From NCBI GenBank assembly GCA_035552655.1, contig DASZLD010000243.1:1-22462 (forward strand): DNA of 22,462 nucleotides, given 5' to 3'. The translations under genes and the position numbers were made by a program. The stretch comes from DASXMT01 sp035552655. GTDB taxonomy: Bacteria; Actinomycetota; Acidimicrobiia; Acidimicrobiales; RAAP-2. Shown one piece after another: positions 1 through 7,766 of the stretch; within the stretch, counting starts at the first letter, position 1; each line of letters begins with the position of its first letter. The notes under the pieces were generated by a model that was not told the origin of the DNA, searched no databases, and saw nothing but the letters and a program-made list of their open reading frames with translations.

Positions 1-2
1 TG

Positions 3-746
3 ATGAAGGGCGTCATTCTGGCCGGTGGCACCGGCTCCCGGCTTCACCCCCTCACCACCATCACCAACAAGCACCTCTTACCCATCTACGACCGGCCCAT
101 GGTCAACTTCTGTATCGAGGCCCTGGTCAAGGCGGGGATCACCGAGATCATGCTGGTCACGGGGGGAACCCATGCCGGCGAGTTCCTCCGCCTGCTGGGG
201 AACGGCCAGGAATTCGGGATCGATCGGCTGAGCTACGGGTACCAGGATCGCCCCGGGGGTATCGCCGAGGCCCTGGGCCTGGCCGAGCGCTTCGTGGACG
301 GGGACCCGGTCCTGGTCATGTTGGCCGACAACGTGGTCGAGGGCTCGATCCGACCCATGGTCGAGTCGTTCCAGGCCAACCCGCACGGGGCCCGCATCCT
401 GTTGACGCCGGTCGAGAAGCCCGAGCACCTCCGCCACCTGGGGGTTCCCACCTTCGACGGCGAGGGGAACATCTCGGGCATCGTGGAGAAGCCCGATGAT
501 CCTCCCTCTGCCTACGGCGTCACCGGCATCTACTGCTACGACGCCGATGTGTTCGAGGTCATCCCCACGCTCGTTCCCTCGGGGCGGGGCGAGCTCGAGA
601 TCACCGACGTCAACAACCATTACATCGCCCTGGGGGCCATGGCCTTTGACGTGTTGGAGGGATTTTGGGGCGACGCCGGTGAGTCGATCGACGCCTATTA
701 CCTGGTCAACGACTTCGTCCGCGCCCATGGGGCGAACAAGGGCTGA
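3..746 (+). CDS. RmlA-like sugar-1-phosphate nucleotidyltransferase, short form
   Basis: Predicted to couple a sugar 1-phosphate to a nucleoside triphosphate to give an NDP-sugar for cell-surface glycans, as in glucose-1-phosphate thymidylyltransferase (RmlA). Visible motifs: the N-terminal nucleotide-binding loop GGTGSRL (8-14) with Lys23, the metal-binding region ADN (108-110), EKP (162-164), the RmlA hallmark RGELEITDVN (195-204) and WGDAG (222-226). At 247 residues it is about 40 shorter than classical RmlA of roughly 290: the C-terminal helical part used for allosteric dTTP binding and tetramer contacts in that family is missing. The ATG at 3 overlaps a possible TGA at 1-3, so it may be coupled to a gene lying upstream of the window. 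The fold and class are secure; the sugar and nucleotide specificity are not. Confidence 0.88.
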   Translation: MKGVILAGGTGSRLHPLTTITNKHLLPIYDRPMVNFCIEALVKAGITEIMLVTGGTHAGEFLRLLGNGQEFGIDRLSYGYQDRPGGIAEALGLAERFVDGDPVLVMLADNVVEGSIRPMVESFQANPHGARILLTPVEKPEHLRHLGVPTFDGEGNISGIVEKPDDPPSAYGVTGIYCYDADVFEVIPTLVPSGRGELEITDVNNHYIALGAMAFDVLEGFWGDAGESIDAYYLVNDFVRAHGANKG

Positions 747-767
747 ACCGGGCGACGTGCTCCGAGG

Positions 768-2399
768 TCAGGATCCGCCGTCGGCCCAGGCGGTGGCTTC
801 TTCCCGGTGCCGGCCGTAATCCATCTTGCCCGCCGGTGACCGGCCGATGGATGGGACGAAGCGAATCCGGCGCGGCGACTTGTAGGCGGCCAACCGCTGG
901 CTCACATAGGCCTGGATCTCATCGGCAGTCACCGAACCCGGGTCGACCTCCGGCTTGAGCTCCACCGCGGCCACGACCTCTTCGCCGAACCGCTCGTTGG
1001 GGATCCCGACCACGGCGGCGTCGGCCACGCCGGGGAAGGTCTTCACCACCTCTTCGACCTCTTCGGGGTACACCTTCTCCCCGCCCGTGTTGATGACTAC
1101 CGAGCCCCGTCCCAGGAGCTGGATCTTGCCGTCTTCGCCCACCTCGGCGTAGTCGCCGGGTATGGAGTAGCGCACGCCGTCGTAGGTCCGGAAGGTCGCT
1201 GCCGATTTGGCCTCGTCCTTGTAGTACCCGAGGGGATTGCGACCCCCGATGGCCAGGACGCCGATCTGGCCCGATCCCGGCTTGACCTCGTTGCCGTCCG
1301 GATCGAGCACCTTGACCTCGGGTCCCAGGGTGAACTGGGCGGTCCGGGCGGCCGAGGTCCCCGAGGATACCGAGGTCCCCATGCCCAGCGCTTCGGACGA
1401 GGAAAAGGCGTCCACCAGCATCATGGCACTGTGGTGTTTCAACAGGCCCTGTTTGGTCTCCTCGCTCCACATCACCCCCGAGGAGATGATGCCCACCAGG
1501 CTGGTGAGGTCCCACCGGTCGGGCTGCTGGTCGAGGGCGCGGAGGATGGGCTTGGCGAAGGCGTCGCCCACGATGATCAGCCCGTTCACCTTCTCCCGAT
1601 CCACGGTGTCGAGCAGGTCGACCGGATCGAACTGGCGAGAGGTCAGGGTGACGACGTGTCCCCCCTCGCTCAGGCACTCCATAGCCGTGAACCCGCCGGT
1701 GCCGTGCATCAGCGGGCAGGCGGGCAGCAGGGTCATGCCCGCGCCGTTCGCCACCATGTCGGCCCGGATGCCATCGAGCCCGTCGGCCTCGGCGTAGCGC
1801 CGGAATCCCCCCGCGTTGAGCCGGGCGAACAGGTCGTCCTGGCGCCACATCACGCCCTTGGGCATCCCGGTGGTACCGCCGGTGTAGAGCATGTGGACGT
1901 CGTCGCCGCTCCGACCCCACGGCGCCACCGTGCGGGATCCGTCGCCGCCGCCCGCGGCATCCTCGTAGGGGATGGCCCAGTCCGGGCACGGCCCGGATCC
2001 GTCGTCGACCCACAGCCAGCTGGCCACTCCGGGAACCCGGGAGCGGAGCTTGTCGATGCGCTCGGCAAAGACGCCGTGGAAGACGACCACGACGGCGTCG
2101 GCGTTGGTCCACAGATAGGCCAGCTCATCGTCGGCGTAGCGATAATTGGTGTTGACCGGTACCAGCCCCACCTTGTAGGCGGCAAAGGTGGCCTCCAGGT
2201 ACTCGGAGCAGTTGTACAGGTAGAGGGCCACCTTGTCCTGATGGATGACGCCCCGGTCGAGCAGCCACCGGGCCAGCCCATTGGCCCTGCGCTCGGTTTC
2301 GGCCCAGGTCTGCCTCTTCTCCCCGTGGATCAGGGCGAGGGAATCGGGCAGCGTTTCCGCCACCACCTCCCAGACGTCGGCATAGTTCCAGTTGCTCAC
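768..2399 (-). CDS. Acyl-CoA synthetase, AMP-binding (FadD type)
   Basis: An adenylate-forming enzyme expected to activate a fatty acid or related carboxylate to its CoA thioester through an acyl-AMP. It has 543 residues, normal for the family. The phosphate-binding loop YTGGTTGMPKG lies at 172-182, the GDYAEVGEDG and TGGEKVYPEEVEE motifs are in the C-terminal third, and the catalytic lysine sits in SPAGKMD (Lys525). The GTG start at 2399 is supported by a GGGGAG ribosome binding site (2406-2411) six bases upstream. It is divergent from an acyl-CoA dehydrogenase, so the pair could feed one beta-oxidation-like or sterol/aromatic side-chain route. The substrate cannot be read from sequence; actinobacterial genomes carry many FadD paralogues. 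Confidence 0.92.
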   Translation of the reverse strand: MSNWNYADVWEVVAETLPDSLALIHGEKRQTWAETERRANGLARWLLDRGVIHQDKVALYLYNCSEYLEATFAAYKVGLVPVNTNYRYADDELAYLWTNADAVVVVFHGVFAERIDKLRSRVPGVASWLWVDDGSGPCPDWAIPYEDAAGGGDGSRTVAPWGRSGDDVHMLYTGGTTGMPKGVMWRQDDLFARLNAGGFRRYAEADGLDGIRADMVANGAGMTLLPACPLMHGTGGFTAMECLSEGGHVVTLTSRQFDPVDLLDTVDREKVNGLIIVGDAFAKPILRALDQQPDRWDLTSLVGIISSGVMWSEETKQGLLKHHSAMMLVDAFSSSEALGMGTSVSSGTSAARTAQFTLGPEVKVLDPDGNEVKPGSGQIGVLAIGGRNPLGYYKDEAKSAATFRTYDGVRYSIPGDYAEVGEDGKIQLLGRGSVVINTGGEKVYPEEVEEVVKTFPGVADAAVVGIPNERFGEEVVAAVELKPEVDPGSVTADEIQAYVSQRLAAYKSPRRIRFVPSIGRSPAGKMDYGRHREEATAWADGGS

Positions 2400-2405
2400 A
2401 GATCG

Positions 2406-2411
2406 CTCCCC
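2406..2411 (-). promoter_or_regulatory. Ribosome binding site of the acyl-CoA synthetase
   Basis: GGGGAG on the minus strand, six bases before the GTG start at 2399. It decides that start and contrasts with the many genes in this window that have no visible Shine-Dalgarno sequence. Confidence 0.55.
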
Positions 2412-2484
2412 ACTTCCGCTCCGGACGGCGGATGTGCATGTGTCCTTTGGTGGTCCCGCTCCATGGTGGTTGACCGCACGAGCC

Positions 2485-2491
2485 TAACGCT
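2485..2491 (+). promoter_or_regulatory. Putative -10 element for the acyl-CoA dehydrogenase
   Basis: TAACGCT lies seven to eight bases before the preferred GTG start at 2499, an arrangement that would give a leaderless mRNA. It resembles TACGCT at 12105 and the TAGGCT/TAGGGT elements elsewhere in the window. No convincing -35 is visible at the right spacing. Confidence 0.3.
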
Positions 2492-2498
2492 GGCCTCC

Positions 2499-3650
2499 GT
2501 GGACTTCGCGCTTCCCGGAGAGAACGACCCCCGACGGGTGGCCTTTCGGGAGTGGTCCGCCGACCACCCCTCGGCATCGAGCCATGACCTGGCCGCCGCC
2601 GGCTATGTGGCCCCGCACTGGCCCCGGCCGTGGGGACTGGGCGCCGATCCGGTGACCCAGCTGGTCATTGACGACGAGCTCCGCCGAGCGGGCCTGCGCC
2701 GGCCGGACAATCCCATCGGGATCGGATGGGCCGGTCCGACGCTCATCCACGCCGGAACGCCGGCCCAACAGGAGCGATACCTGCCCCCGCTCCTCTCGGG
2801 CGAGGAATTCTGGTGCCAGCTGTTTAGCGAGCCCGGGGCTGGGTCCGACCTGGCCGCCGTGTCCACCCGCGCCGTGCCCGACGGGGAGCACTGGGTGGTC
2901 ACCGGGCAGAAGGTCTGGACCTCGTACGCCCACAAAGCTGCGTTCGGCATCCTGCTGGCCCGGACCGACGCCGAAGCGGCCAAGCAGCAGGGCATCTCGT
3001 ATTTCATCTGCCCCATGGACACACCGGGCATCACCGTCCGACCACTGGTGGACATGACCGGCGACCACACCTTCAACGAGGTCTTCTTCGACGAGGTCCG
3101 CATCCCTCACCAGAACCTGGTGGGGGAGGTCAATCGCGGCTGGGCCCTGGCCAAGGTCACGCTGGGTAACGAACGGGTCTCGTTGTCGGGAGCCGGGTCG
3201 CTCTGGGGCCAGGGGCCTACGGCCCAGGACCTCATCGATGTGGTGCGCGACGCCGGAGGGGAGAGCGATCCGCTGCTCCGTCAGCGCCTGGCCCGGGTGT
3301 GGGCCGACGGTGAGATCCTGCGCCTCATCCGCTTACGGATGATCTCGGCCGCGGTGTCCGGTGTCGAGCCCGGGGCCGAGGCGTCGGTGCGCAAGGCGAT
3401 GGCGGATCGTCACGGCCAGGAGGTCATGGCCGTGGCCAAGGACCTGGCCCGGTCGGCGGGCATGCTGGCCGGCAGCAGTCCTGCTCATACCTCGACGGCG
3501 GCGGGCGGGGTCTTCCGTTGGCCACCGGTCATCTGGAGCCAGGGCTTCCTCTTTGCACCGGCGCTGACCATCGGAGGGGGCACGGCCGAGGTGCAGCGGA
3601 ACATCATTGGAGAACGGACGCTGGGTCTGCCCCGCGATCCGGGGATCTGA
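2499..3650 (+). CDS. Acyl-CoA dehydrogenase family protein
   Basis: An FAD-dependent enzyme predicted to introduce the alpha-beta double bond into an acyl-CoA thioester. It carries the family signature CQLFSEPGAGSDLA (acyl-CoA/FAD contact), a central beta domain with GITVRPLVDMTGDHTFNEV, and the C-terminal GGGTAEVQRNIIGERTLGLPR typical of the ACAD fold. I prefer the GTG at 2499, giving MDFALPGENDPRR and 383 residues, because family members begin with a similar MDF segment and a TAACGC element lies eight bases upstream. The in-frame ATG at 2463 would add 12 residues. The reading frame stays open much further upstream (to 1431), but that part is antisense to the synthetase gene and is not coding. 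It is divergent from, and probably functions with, the acyl-CoA synthetase. Substrate unknown. Confidence 0.9.
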   Translation: MDFALPGENDPRRVAFREWSADHPSASSHDLAAAGYVAPHWPRPWGLGADPVTQLVIDDELRRAGLRRPDNPIGIGWAGPTLIHAGTPAQQERYLPPLLSGEEFWCQLFSEPGAGSDLAAVSTRAVPDGEHWVVTGQKVWTSYAHKAAFGILLARTDAEAAKQQGISYFICPMDTPGITVRPLVDMTGDHTFNEVFFDEVRIPHQNLVGEVNRGWALAKVTLGNERVSLSGAGSLWGQGPTAQDLIDVVRDAGGESDPLLRQRLARVWADGEILRLIRLRMISAAVSGVEPGAEASVRKAMADRHGQEVMAVAKDLARSAGMLAGSSPAHTSTAAGGVFRWPPVIWSQGFLFAPALTIGGGTAEVQRNIIGERTLGLPRDPGI

Positions 3651-3675
3651 CCAAGCCCGTCGCTCCTGCGGCAAC

Positions 3676-3707
3676 GATCCGCATATCCGCCTAGGCGCGA
3701 ACGGATC
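3676..3707. terminator. Candidate bidirectional hairpin between convergent genes
   Basis: Nested inverted repeats fill the gap between two convergent genes: GATCCG at 3676-3681 pairs with CGGATC at 3702-3707 around an inner palindrome CGCCTAGGCG (3688-3697). No T run follows on either strand, so termination is only inferred from position. It slightly overlaps the stop codon of the minus-strand gene. Confidence 0.35.
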
Positions 3708-4572
3708 AGAGCTCGGTGGGCAGCCCCATGGGATTCACGTCGGGGATCACGCCCGATGAGAGGACGGCCCTGGTCAGGGGGGCCAGCGCCTGGGCCAGTG
3801 CAGTGGTGTCAGCGGCGCCCAGCTGCTGCCAGGGATCCGAGGCCAGGCGGTCGGTGGTCGCCTCGATGGCGGCCCGGCCGGCGATGCCCTCATCGGTGGC
3901 CCGACCGTGACGGTCGAGCCAGCCCCGCTTGATCAGGGTCCGCTCTGCGGCGTCCCACTGCTGGTCGGTCCATCCTCGATTGGGTTGCAACACGGTGCGG
4001 GGTACGGCGCCCGTGGCGGCCAGAGACACGTGGGCCTGGCAGCCATCGAACCCCTCGACCACCAGGGCGGCGACATGGCCGTCGCCGCGGTGCTCGCGCA
4101 GCACGGTGGCGGCCTGCCACAGGATGGTCACCTCGTCGGTCGGCCAGGGGAGGGAGGCATTGGCCGCGGCCAGGGGCCGTCCCGCCGTCACCAGCCCGTC
4201 GACTGCCCGCCGGGCCACGGCCGCCGCCGCCGACAGCTGGGGCGAGTGGGCGAGGGGACCGAGCAACCGGCGCAGGGACGAGGTGGCGCTGGTCGAGCGG
4301 GCCTTGAGCAGCTGGGCCGGGGTGGCGAAGGACCAGACGTCGGGCACCGAGCGGGCCACCATGGCCGGGGCGAAATTGAAGAAGGTGGCTCCAACCACCG
4401 AGGCGCTAGCCTCGCCCATCGGCGCGGCCCTCCCCCCGAAGTAGCCCATCCAGAAGCCCTTGGTGCCCGCAGATCGAAAGGCGTCGGTCGTCTCGGGTGC
4501 GAAGTAGGTCATGGCGTGCAGCGGCTCGAGCAGCCGCCACATCGACCGCGCCGTCGGCTCCGAGCCGCTCAT
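3706..4572 (-). CDS. SCO6745-like protein of unknown function
   Basis: A 288-residue protein resembling the actinobacterial SCO6745 family, which has no established biochemical role. Recognisable family blocks are RSMWRLLEPLHAMTYFAPET near the N terminus, KGFWMGYFGGRAAPMG (about 34-50) and FFNFAPAMVARSVPDVW (about 64-80), followed by an alanine-rich helical C-terminal half with GWTDQQWDAAERTLIKRGWL, which looks like a winged-helix-type segment. It has no signal peptide or membrane span. The gene lies 50 bases downstream of the riboflavin synthase gene on the same strand, so co-transcription is possible. No Shine-Dalgarno sequence stands out before its ATG. Assignment to the family is by remembered motif similarity; function is unknown. 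Confidence 0.8.
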   Translation of the reverse strand: MSGSEPTARSMWRLLEPLHAMTYFAPETTDAFRSAGTKGFWMGYFGGRAAPMGEASASVVGATFFNFAPAMVARSVPDVWSFATPAQLLKARSTSATSSLRRLLGPLAHSPQLSAAAAVARRAVDGLVTAGRPLAAANASLPWPTDEVTILWQAATVLREHRGDGHVAALVVEGFDGCQAHVSLAATGAVPRTVLQPNRGWTDQQWDAAERTLIKRGWLDRHGRATDEGIAGRAAIEATTDRLASDPWQQLGAADTTALAQALAPLTRAVLSSGVIPDVNPMGLPTEL

Positions 4573-4622
4573 CCCGCCGTGCTCAGGATCGGGAGGTCCC
4601 CGGCGGGAGCCACGGGCTGGGT

Positions 4623-5102
4623 TCAGTCGGGAGCGATCGGACCGGCGTCGCCATAGCCCTGGCGGATCCCCCGCCCGGCCCGCCGGGTGAGCTGTTCGGG
4701 CTCGTAGATCATCCAGTAGGCGTTCCGGGCATGGTCGCGGGCCCGGTTGACGCAGACGACGGCCAACTTGGCCGGGTCCTCCTCCTCGTTCTCATGGACG
4801 AAGACCTCCAGGATGGGGGTCGAGGTCAGCAGCTGGGCCAACATGATCCCCTGGGACGCCTCATGGGCGCAGACCTGGTCGATGGCCGCTTTGCCCGGCA
4901 TGCCCAGGGCGACCACGATGCGGCAGTCCTCGTTCTCGATCAGGCGCTTGCAGGCCACCCCCAGGTCCTTGAACCCGGGAACGGTGCGGTAGAGCACCTC
5001 GAACCGCTCGCCGTGCCCCGGGCAGTGGGCCAGCTCGTCGAGCGCCTCAGCTCCCATGTCATAGCGGGCGAACATGGTGTCGACCACACCGATCCGATCC
5101 AT
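4623..5102 (-). CDS. ribC: Riboflavin synthase, archaeal (lumazine-synthase-like) type
   Basis: Predicted to dismutate two molecules of 6,7-dimethyl-8-ribityllumazine into riboflavin and the pyrimidinedione. The 159-residue sequence matches the archaeal riboflavin synthase family over its whole length. It begins GVVDTMFARYDM (5-16) and continues with RTVPGFKDLGVACKRLIE (39-56), VALGMPGKAAIDQVCAHEAS (64-83), AQLLTSTPILEVFVHENE (89-106) and ends TRRAGRGIRQGYGDAGP (139-155). This is the same order and spacing I recall for the Methanocaldococcus enzyme. It is not the bacterial RibE trimer, which has two repeated barrels and about 200 residues. No Shine-Dalgarno sequence precedes the ATG, but TAGGCT sits eight bases upstream. 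It is divergent from bioA and upstream of the SCO6745-like gene. No other riboflavin gene is in the window. Confidence 0.9.
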   Translation of the reverse strand: MDRIGVVDTMFARYDMGAEALDELAHCPGHGERFEVLYRTVPGFKDLGVACKRLIENEDCRIVVALGMPGKAAIDQVCAHEASQGIMLAQLLTSTPILEVFVHENEEEDPAKLAVVCVNRARDHARNAYWMIYEPEQLTRRAGRGIRQGYGDAGPIAPD

Positions 5103-5110
5103 GAAAGCCG

Positions 5111-5116
5111 AGCCTA
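5111..5116 (-). promoter_or_regulatory. Putative -10 element for the riboflavin synthase gene
   Basis: TAGGCT on the minus strand, eight bases before the ATG at 5102, would place transcription start at or next to the start codon. The same hexamer precedes the MetF-like gene at the equivalent place. Inferred leaderless promoter. Confidence 0.4.
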
Positions 5117-5173
5117 TCGGGCACCCGCTGGGCTCCCGCCGTCCCGGTCAGGTCACTTCCGGCCCGCCCCGGG

Positions 5174-5203
5174 ACCGGATCGGTTCGCCCCGGTCGATCC
5201 GGT
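5174..5203. promoter_or_regulatory. Nine-base inverted repeat in the ribC-bioA intergenic region
   Basis: ACCGGATCG (5174-5182) and CGATCCGGT (5195-5203) are perfect inverted repeats separated by 12 bases, ending 17 bases before the bioA start. The geometry suits a dimeric repressor site such as one for a biotin regulator, or an mRNA hairpin. The sequence matches neither the BirA box nor the BioQ box as I know them. It would cover the -35 region of bioA if AAGACT at 5208-5213 serves as the -10. Confidence 0.35.
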
Positions 5204-5220
5204 GGACAAGACTTGCGCCG

Positions 5221-6564
5221 ATGACTGCCCAGGAGACGAGCAACGCAGCCGGGTGGGCTGCCCGTGACGCCGCCGTGGTGTGGCACGGGTTCACCCAGAT
5301 GGCCACCTACGAGCACTCGACGCCGATCACGGTGGAGCGGGCCGAGGGCCGCACCCTGATCGATGTCGACGGGAAGCGGTACTTCGATGCCATCTCGTCC
5401 TTGTGGGTGACCACGCTCGGTCACCACGTGCCCGAACTGGACGCCGCCGTGATCGACCAGCTGGGAAAGGTGGCCCACTCGACCCTGCTCGGAAACGGCA
5501 ACCGGGCCTCGATCGAGTTCGCCGAGGCCCTGGCCGCAGTGGTCCCGGTCGACGACGCCCACGTGCTGTTCGCCTCCGATGGGGCGGTGGCCGTCGAGCA
5601 GGCGCTCAAGGTGGCTTTTCAGTACTGGGTCAATCGGGGGGAGCAGGGCCGGACCCAGTTCCTGGCCCTGGGCGGGGCCTACCACGGGGACTCGGTCGGC
5701 GCCTTGTCGCTGGGCGACGGGGGATTCGGCACCGAGCTCTTCGATCCCCTCCGCTTTCCGGTCCTCCGGACCCCCGGGTACGCCGAGGCCGATTGGGCCG
5801 ACAAGGCGGTCGCCGCCGTGGGGCGGCACGCCCCCGAGCTGGCCGCGGTGGTGATCGAGCCGTTGGTGCAAGGGGCCGCGGGCATGTTGGTGGCCGACCC
5901 TTCCGATCTGGCCCGCTTGGGGCGAGCGTGCCGGGACCACGGCGTGCTGCTCATCTGCGACGAGGTGGCGACGGGTTTCGGGCGCACCGGGAAGCTCTTC
6001 GCCTCCGAGTGGGGCGACCTTCGACCAGACATCCTCTGTCTGGGCAAGGGCATCACCGGGGGGTATCTTGCCCTGTCGGCCACGGTGGCGTCCGGTCCCG
6101 TGATCGCGGCCTTCGACGGGCCTGATCTGAGCGAGCAGACGCTGTACCACGGCCACTCCTACGGTGGGAATGCATTGGGTTGCGCAGTGGCCCTGCGCCA
6201 TCTGCAGCTCCTGGAGGAGTGGGACGTGCTGGCCACCGTCACGACCACGGCGGCCGCGTTGACCGAGGCACTGGCCGCCCACATCGAGTCGCGCCCGGGG
6301 GTAGGGGCTGTTCGCCAACGGGGGTTGATGGCCGGGGTGGAGCTGGCCCCGCCGCCCGGAGGCGAGCGCTGGGGTCGACGGGTGTGCGCCCGGGCCGTCG
6401 ACCAGGGCGTGCTGCTCCGTCCGCTGGGCGACGTGGTGGTGGTCATGCCTCCGTTGACCACCACGGTGGCCGAGATCGACCACGTGATCGAGGTCCTGGC
6501 CGCCTCCATCGCCGCCGTGTGGGACGAGGACCGTCCAGGCCCCTCGGCTGGAGGCAGCCAGTGA
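5221..6564 (+). CDS. bioA: 8-amino-7-oxononanoate aminotransferase (7,8-diaminopelargonate synthase)
   Basis: A PLP enzyme that converts KAPA to 7,8-diaminopelargonate in biotin synthesis. It has 447 residues from the ATG at 5221; the frame is open further upstream but lacks family similarity there. Diagnostic segments: WHGFTQM near the N terminus, QLGKVAHSTLLG, AYHGDSVGALSLG, DEVATGFGRTGKLFA, and LGKGITGGYLALSA with the Schiff-base Lys276. The block YHGHSYGGNALGCAVALRHL and the LRPLGDVVVVMPPL end are closer to the Bacillus subtilis enzyme, which uses lysine as amino donor, than to the E. coli S-adenosylmethionine-dependent BioA; the donor here is therefore unsettled. It is the first gene of bioA-bioF-bioD, and its TGA overlaps the GTG of bioF. 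No clear Shine-Dalgarno sequence. Confidence 0.93.
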   Translation: MTAQETSNAAGWAARDAAVVWHGFTQMATYEHSTPITVERAEGRTLIDVDGKRYFDAISSLWVTTLGHHVPELDAAVIDQLGKVAHSTLLGNGNRASIEFAEALAAVVPVDDAHVLFASDGAVAVEQALKVAFQYWVNRGEQGRTQFLALGGAYHGDSVGALSLGDGGFGTELFDPLRFPVLRTPGYAEADWADKAVAAVGRHAPELAAVVIEPLVQGAAGMLVADPSDLARLGRACRDHGVLLICDEVATGFGRTGKLFASEWGDLRPDILCLGKGITGGYLALSATVASGPVIAAFDGPDLSEQTLYHGHSYGGNALGCAVALRHLQLLEEWDVLATVTTTAAALTEALAAHIESRPGVGAVRQRGLMAGVELAPPPGGERWGRRVCARAVDQGVLLRPLGDVVVVMPPLTTTVAEIDHVIEVLAASIAAVWDEDRPGPSAGGSQ

Positions 6565-7766
6565 GCCACCCGCCATCTCCGTGGTCGGAGTGGGTGGAAG
6601 CGGCCTGCGCCACCGTGGAGGCCGCCGGGCAGTGGCGCGTGCCGCGTACCTTCGATGCCTGGGGGCCGTCCGGCGTCCTGGCCGCGGCCGGCAACCAAGT
6701 GGTGTCGTTCGCCTCCAACGACTATCTGGGCCTGACCTCCCACCCAGCCGTGGTCGAGGCAGCCCACGCCGCCCTCGACCGGTGGGGTGCCGGCTCAGGG
6801 GGATCCCGGCTCATCACCGGCTCCCGCCCCATCCACGACGCGCTGGAGACGGCGCTGGCCGAGTGGAGGCAGTGTGAACGGGCGGTCGTCTTCCCCACTG
6901 GCTTCGCCGCCAACCTGTCGGTGCTGTCGGTGTTCGGGGCACAGGGAGCCCGGATCTATTCGGACGAGCTGAACCACGCCTCGATCATCGACGGGTGCCG
7001 GCTGGCTCGGGCCCAGGCCACGGTGTTCCCCCACCGCGACCTGGACGCGCTGGACCGGCTGGTGTCCTCCTCATCGGAGCGGACGGTCATCGTGTCGGAC
7101 ACGGTCTTCTCCATGGACGGCGACGAGGCCGATCTCCTCGGGTTGGTGGACCTGGCCGGCCGCCATGGCGCCCTGCTCGTGCTGGATGAGGCCCACGCCG
7201 TGCTCGGGCCCGAGCTGCCGACGGGGGCCATGGAGGAGATCGACGTGCTGCGGGTGGGGACCCTGTCCAAGACCCTGGGGGCCTTGGGCGGTTTCGTCGC
7301 CGGCCCGGCGCGCTCGGTCGAGCTCCTGGTCAACCGGGCTCGGCCCTACATATTCACCACCGCCCCCACCCCGGCCGATGCCGCCGCGGCACTGGCTGCG
7401 CTGGGCATCGTGCAATCGGCCGAGGGCGACGACCTGCGGGCCCGGCTGTCCGGCTTCGTGGCCCGGATCGCCCCCGACCCCGAGCACCGGTCCCCGATCA
7501 TCCCGGTGGTGATCGGGGAGGAGGCCGACACGGTGGCCGCATCGAGCGCGTTGCAGTCGGAGGGGCTCTGGGTGCCGGCCATCCGACCGCCGACTGTCCC
7601 GGTGGGAACGTCCAGGCTGCGGGTGACCCTGTCGGCGGCCCACACCGACGAGCAGGTGGACCGGCTGGCACTGGCCTTGGCCGGCCTGGCCCCGACGGAC
7701 GTGACCGGTGAACAGACGGCGGACCAACCGAGGGCGTCGACGGAGACCAATGCCATTGCCTCCTGA
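6561..7766 (+). CDS. bioF: 8-amino-7-oxononanoate synthase
   Basis: A PLP-dependent alpha-oxoamine synthase that condenses pimeloyl-thioester with alanine to give KAPA, the substrate of BioA. From the GTG at 6561, which overlaps the bioA stop in a GTGA arrangement, it has 401 residues, close to the family norm. Motifs in order: FASNDYLGLTSHPAV, GAGSGGSRLITGSRPIHDALE, IYSDELNHASIIDGCRLA, VLDEAHAVLG and GTLSKTLGALGGFVAG, which holds the Schiff-base Lys237 (E. coli Lys236). RPYIFTTAPTP follows as expected. The open frame continues upstream inside bioA, but that part has no family match. Translational coupling with bioA is likely. The family also includes 2-amino-3-ketobutyrate ligases, but the operon settles the role as BioF. 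Confidence 0.94.
   Translation: MSHPPSPWSEWVEAACATVEAAGQWRVPRTFDAWGPSGVLAAAGNQVVSFASNDYLGLTSHPAVVEAAHAALDRWGAGSGGSRLITGSRPIHDALETALAEWRQCERAVVFPTGFAANLSVLSVFGAQGARIYSDELNHASIIDGCRLARAQATVFPHRDLDALDRLVSSSSERTVIVSDTVFSMDGDEADLLGLVDLAGRHGALLVLDEAHAVLGPELPTGAMEEIDVLRVGTLSKTLGALGGFVAGPARSVELLVNRARPYIFTTAPTPADAAAALAALGIVQSAEGDDLRARLSGFVARIAPDPEHRSPIIPVVIGEEADTVAASSALQSEGLWVPAIRPPTVPVGTSRLRVTLSAAHTDEQVDRLALALAGLAPTDVTGEQTADQPRASTETNAIAS

Noticed and set aside
1431..2462. Upstream extension of the acyl-CoA dehydrogenase frame
   Set aside because: It is antisense to the acyl-CoA synthetase and has no resemblance to the ACAD family.
5059..6576. A 505-codon open frame on the minus strand
   Set aside because: It is antisense to bioA, has shadow-frame composition and shows no domain, while bioA is unmistakable.
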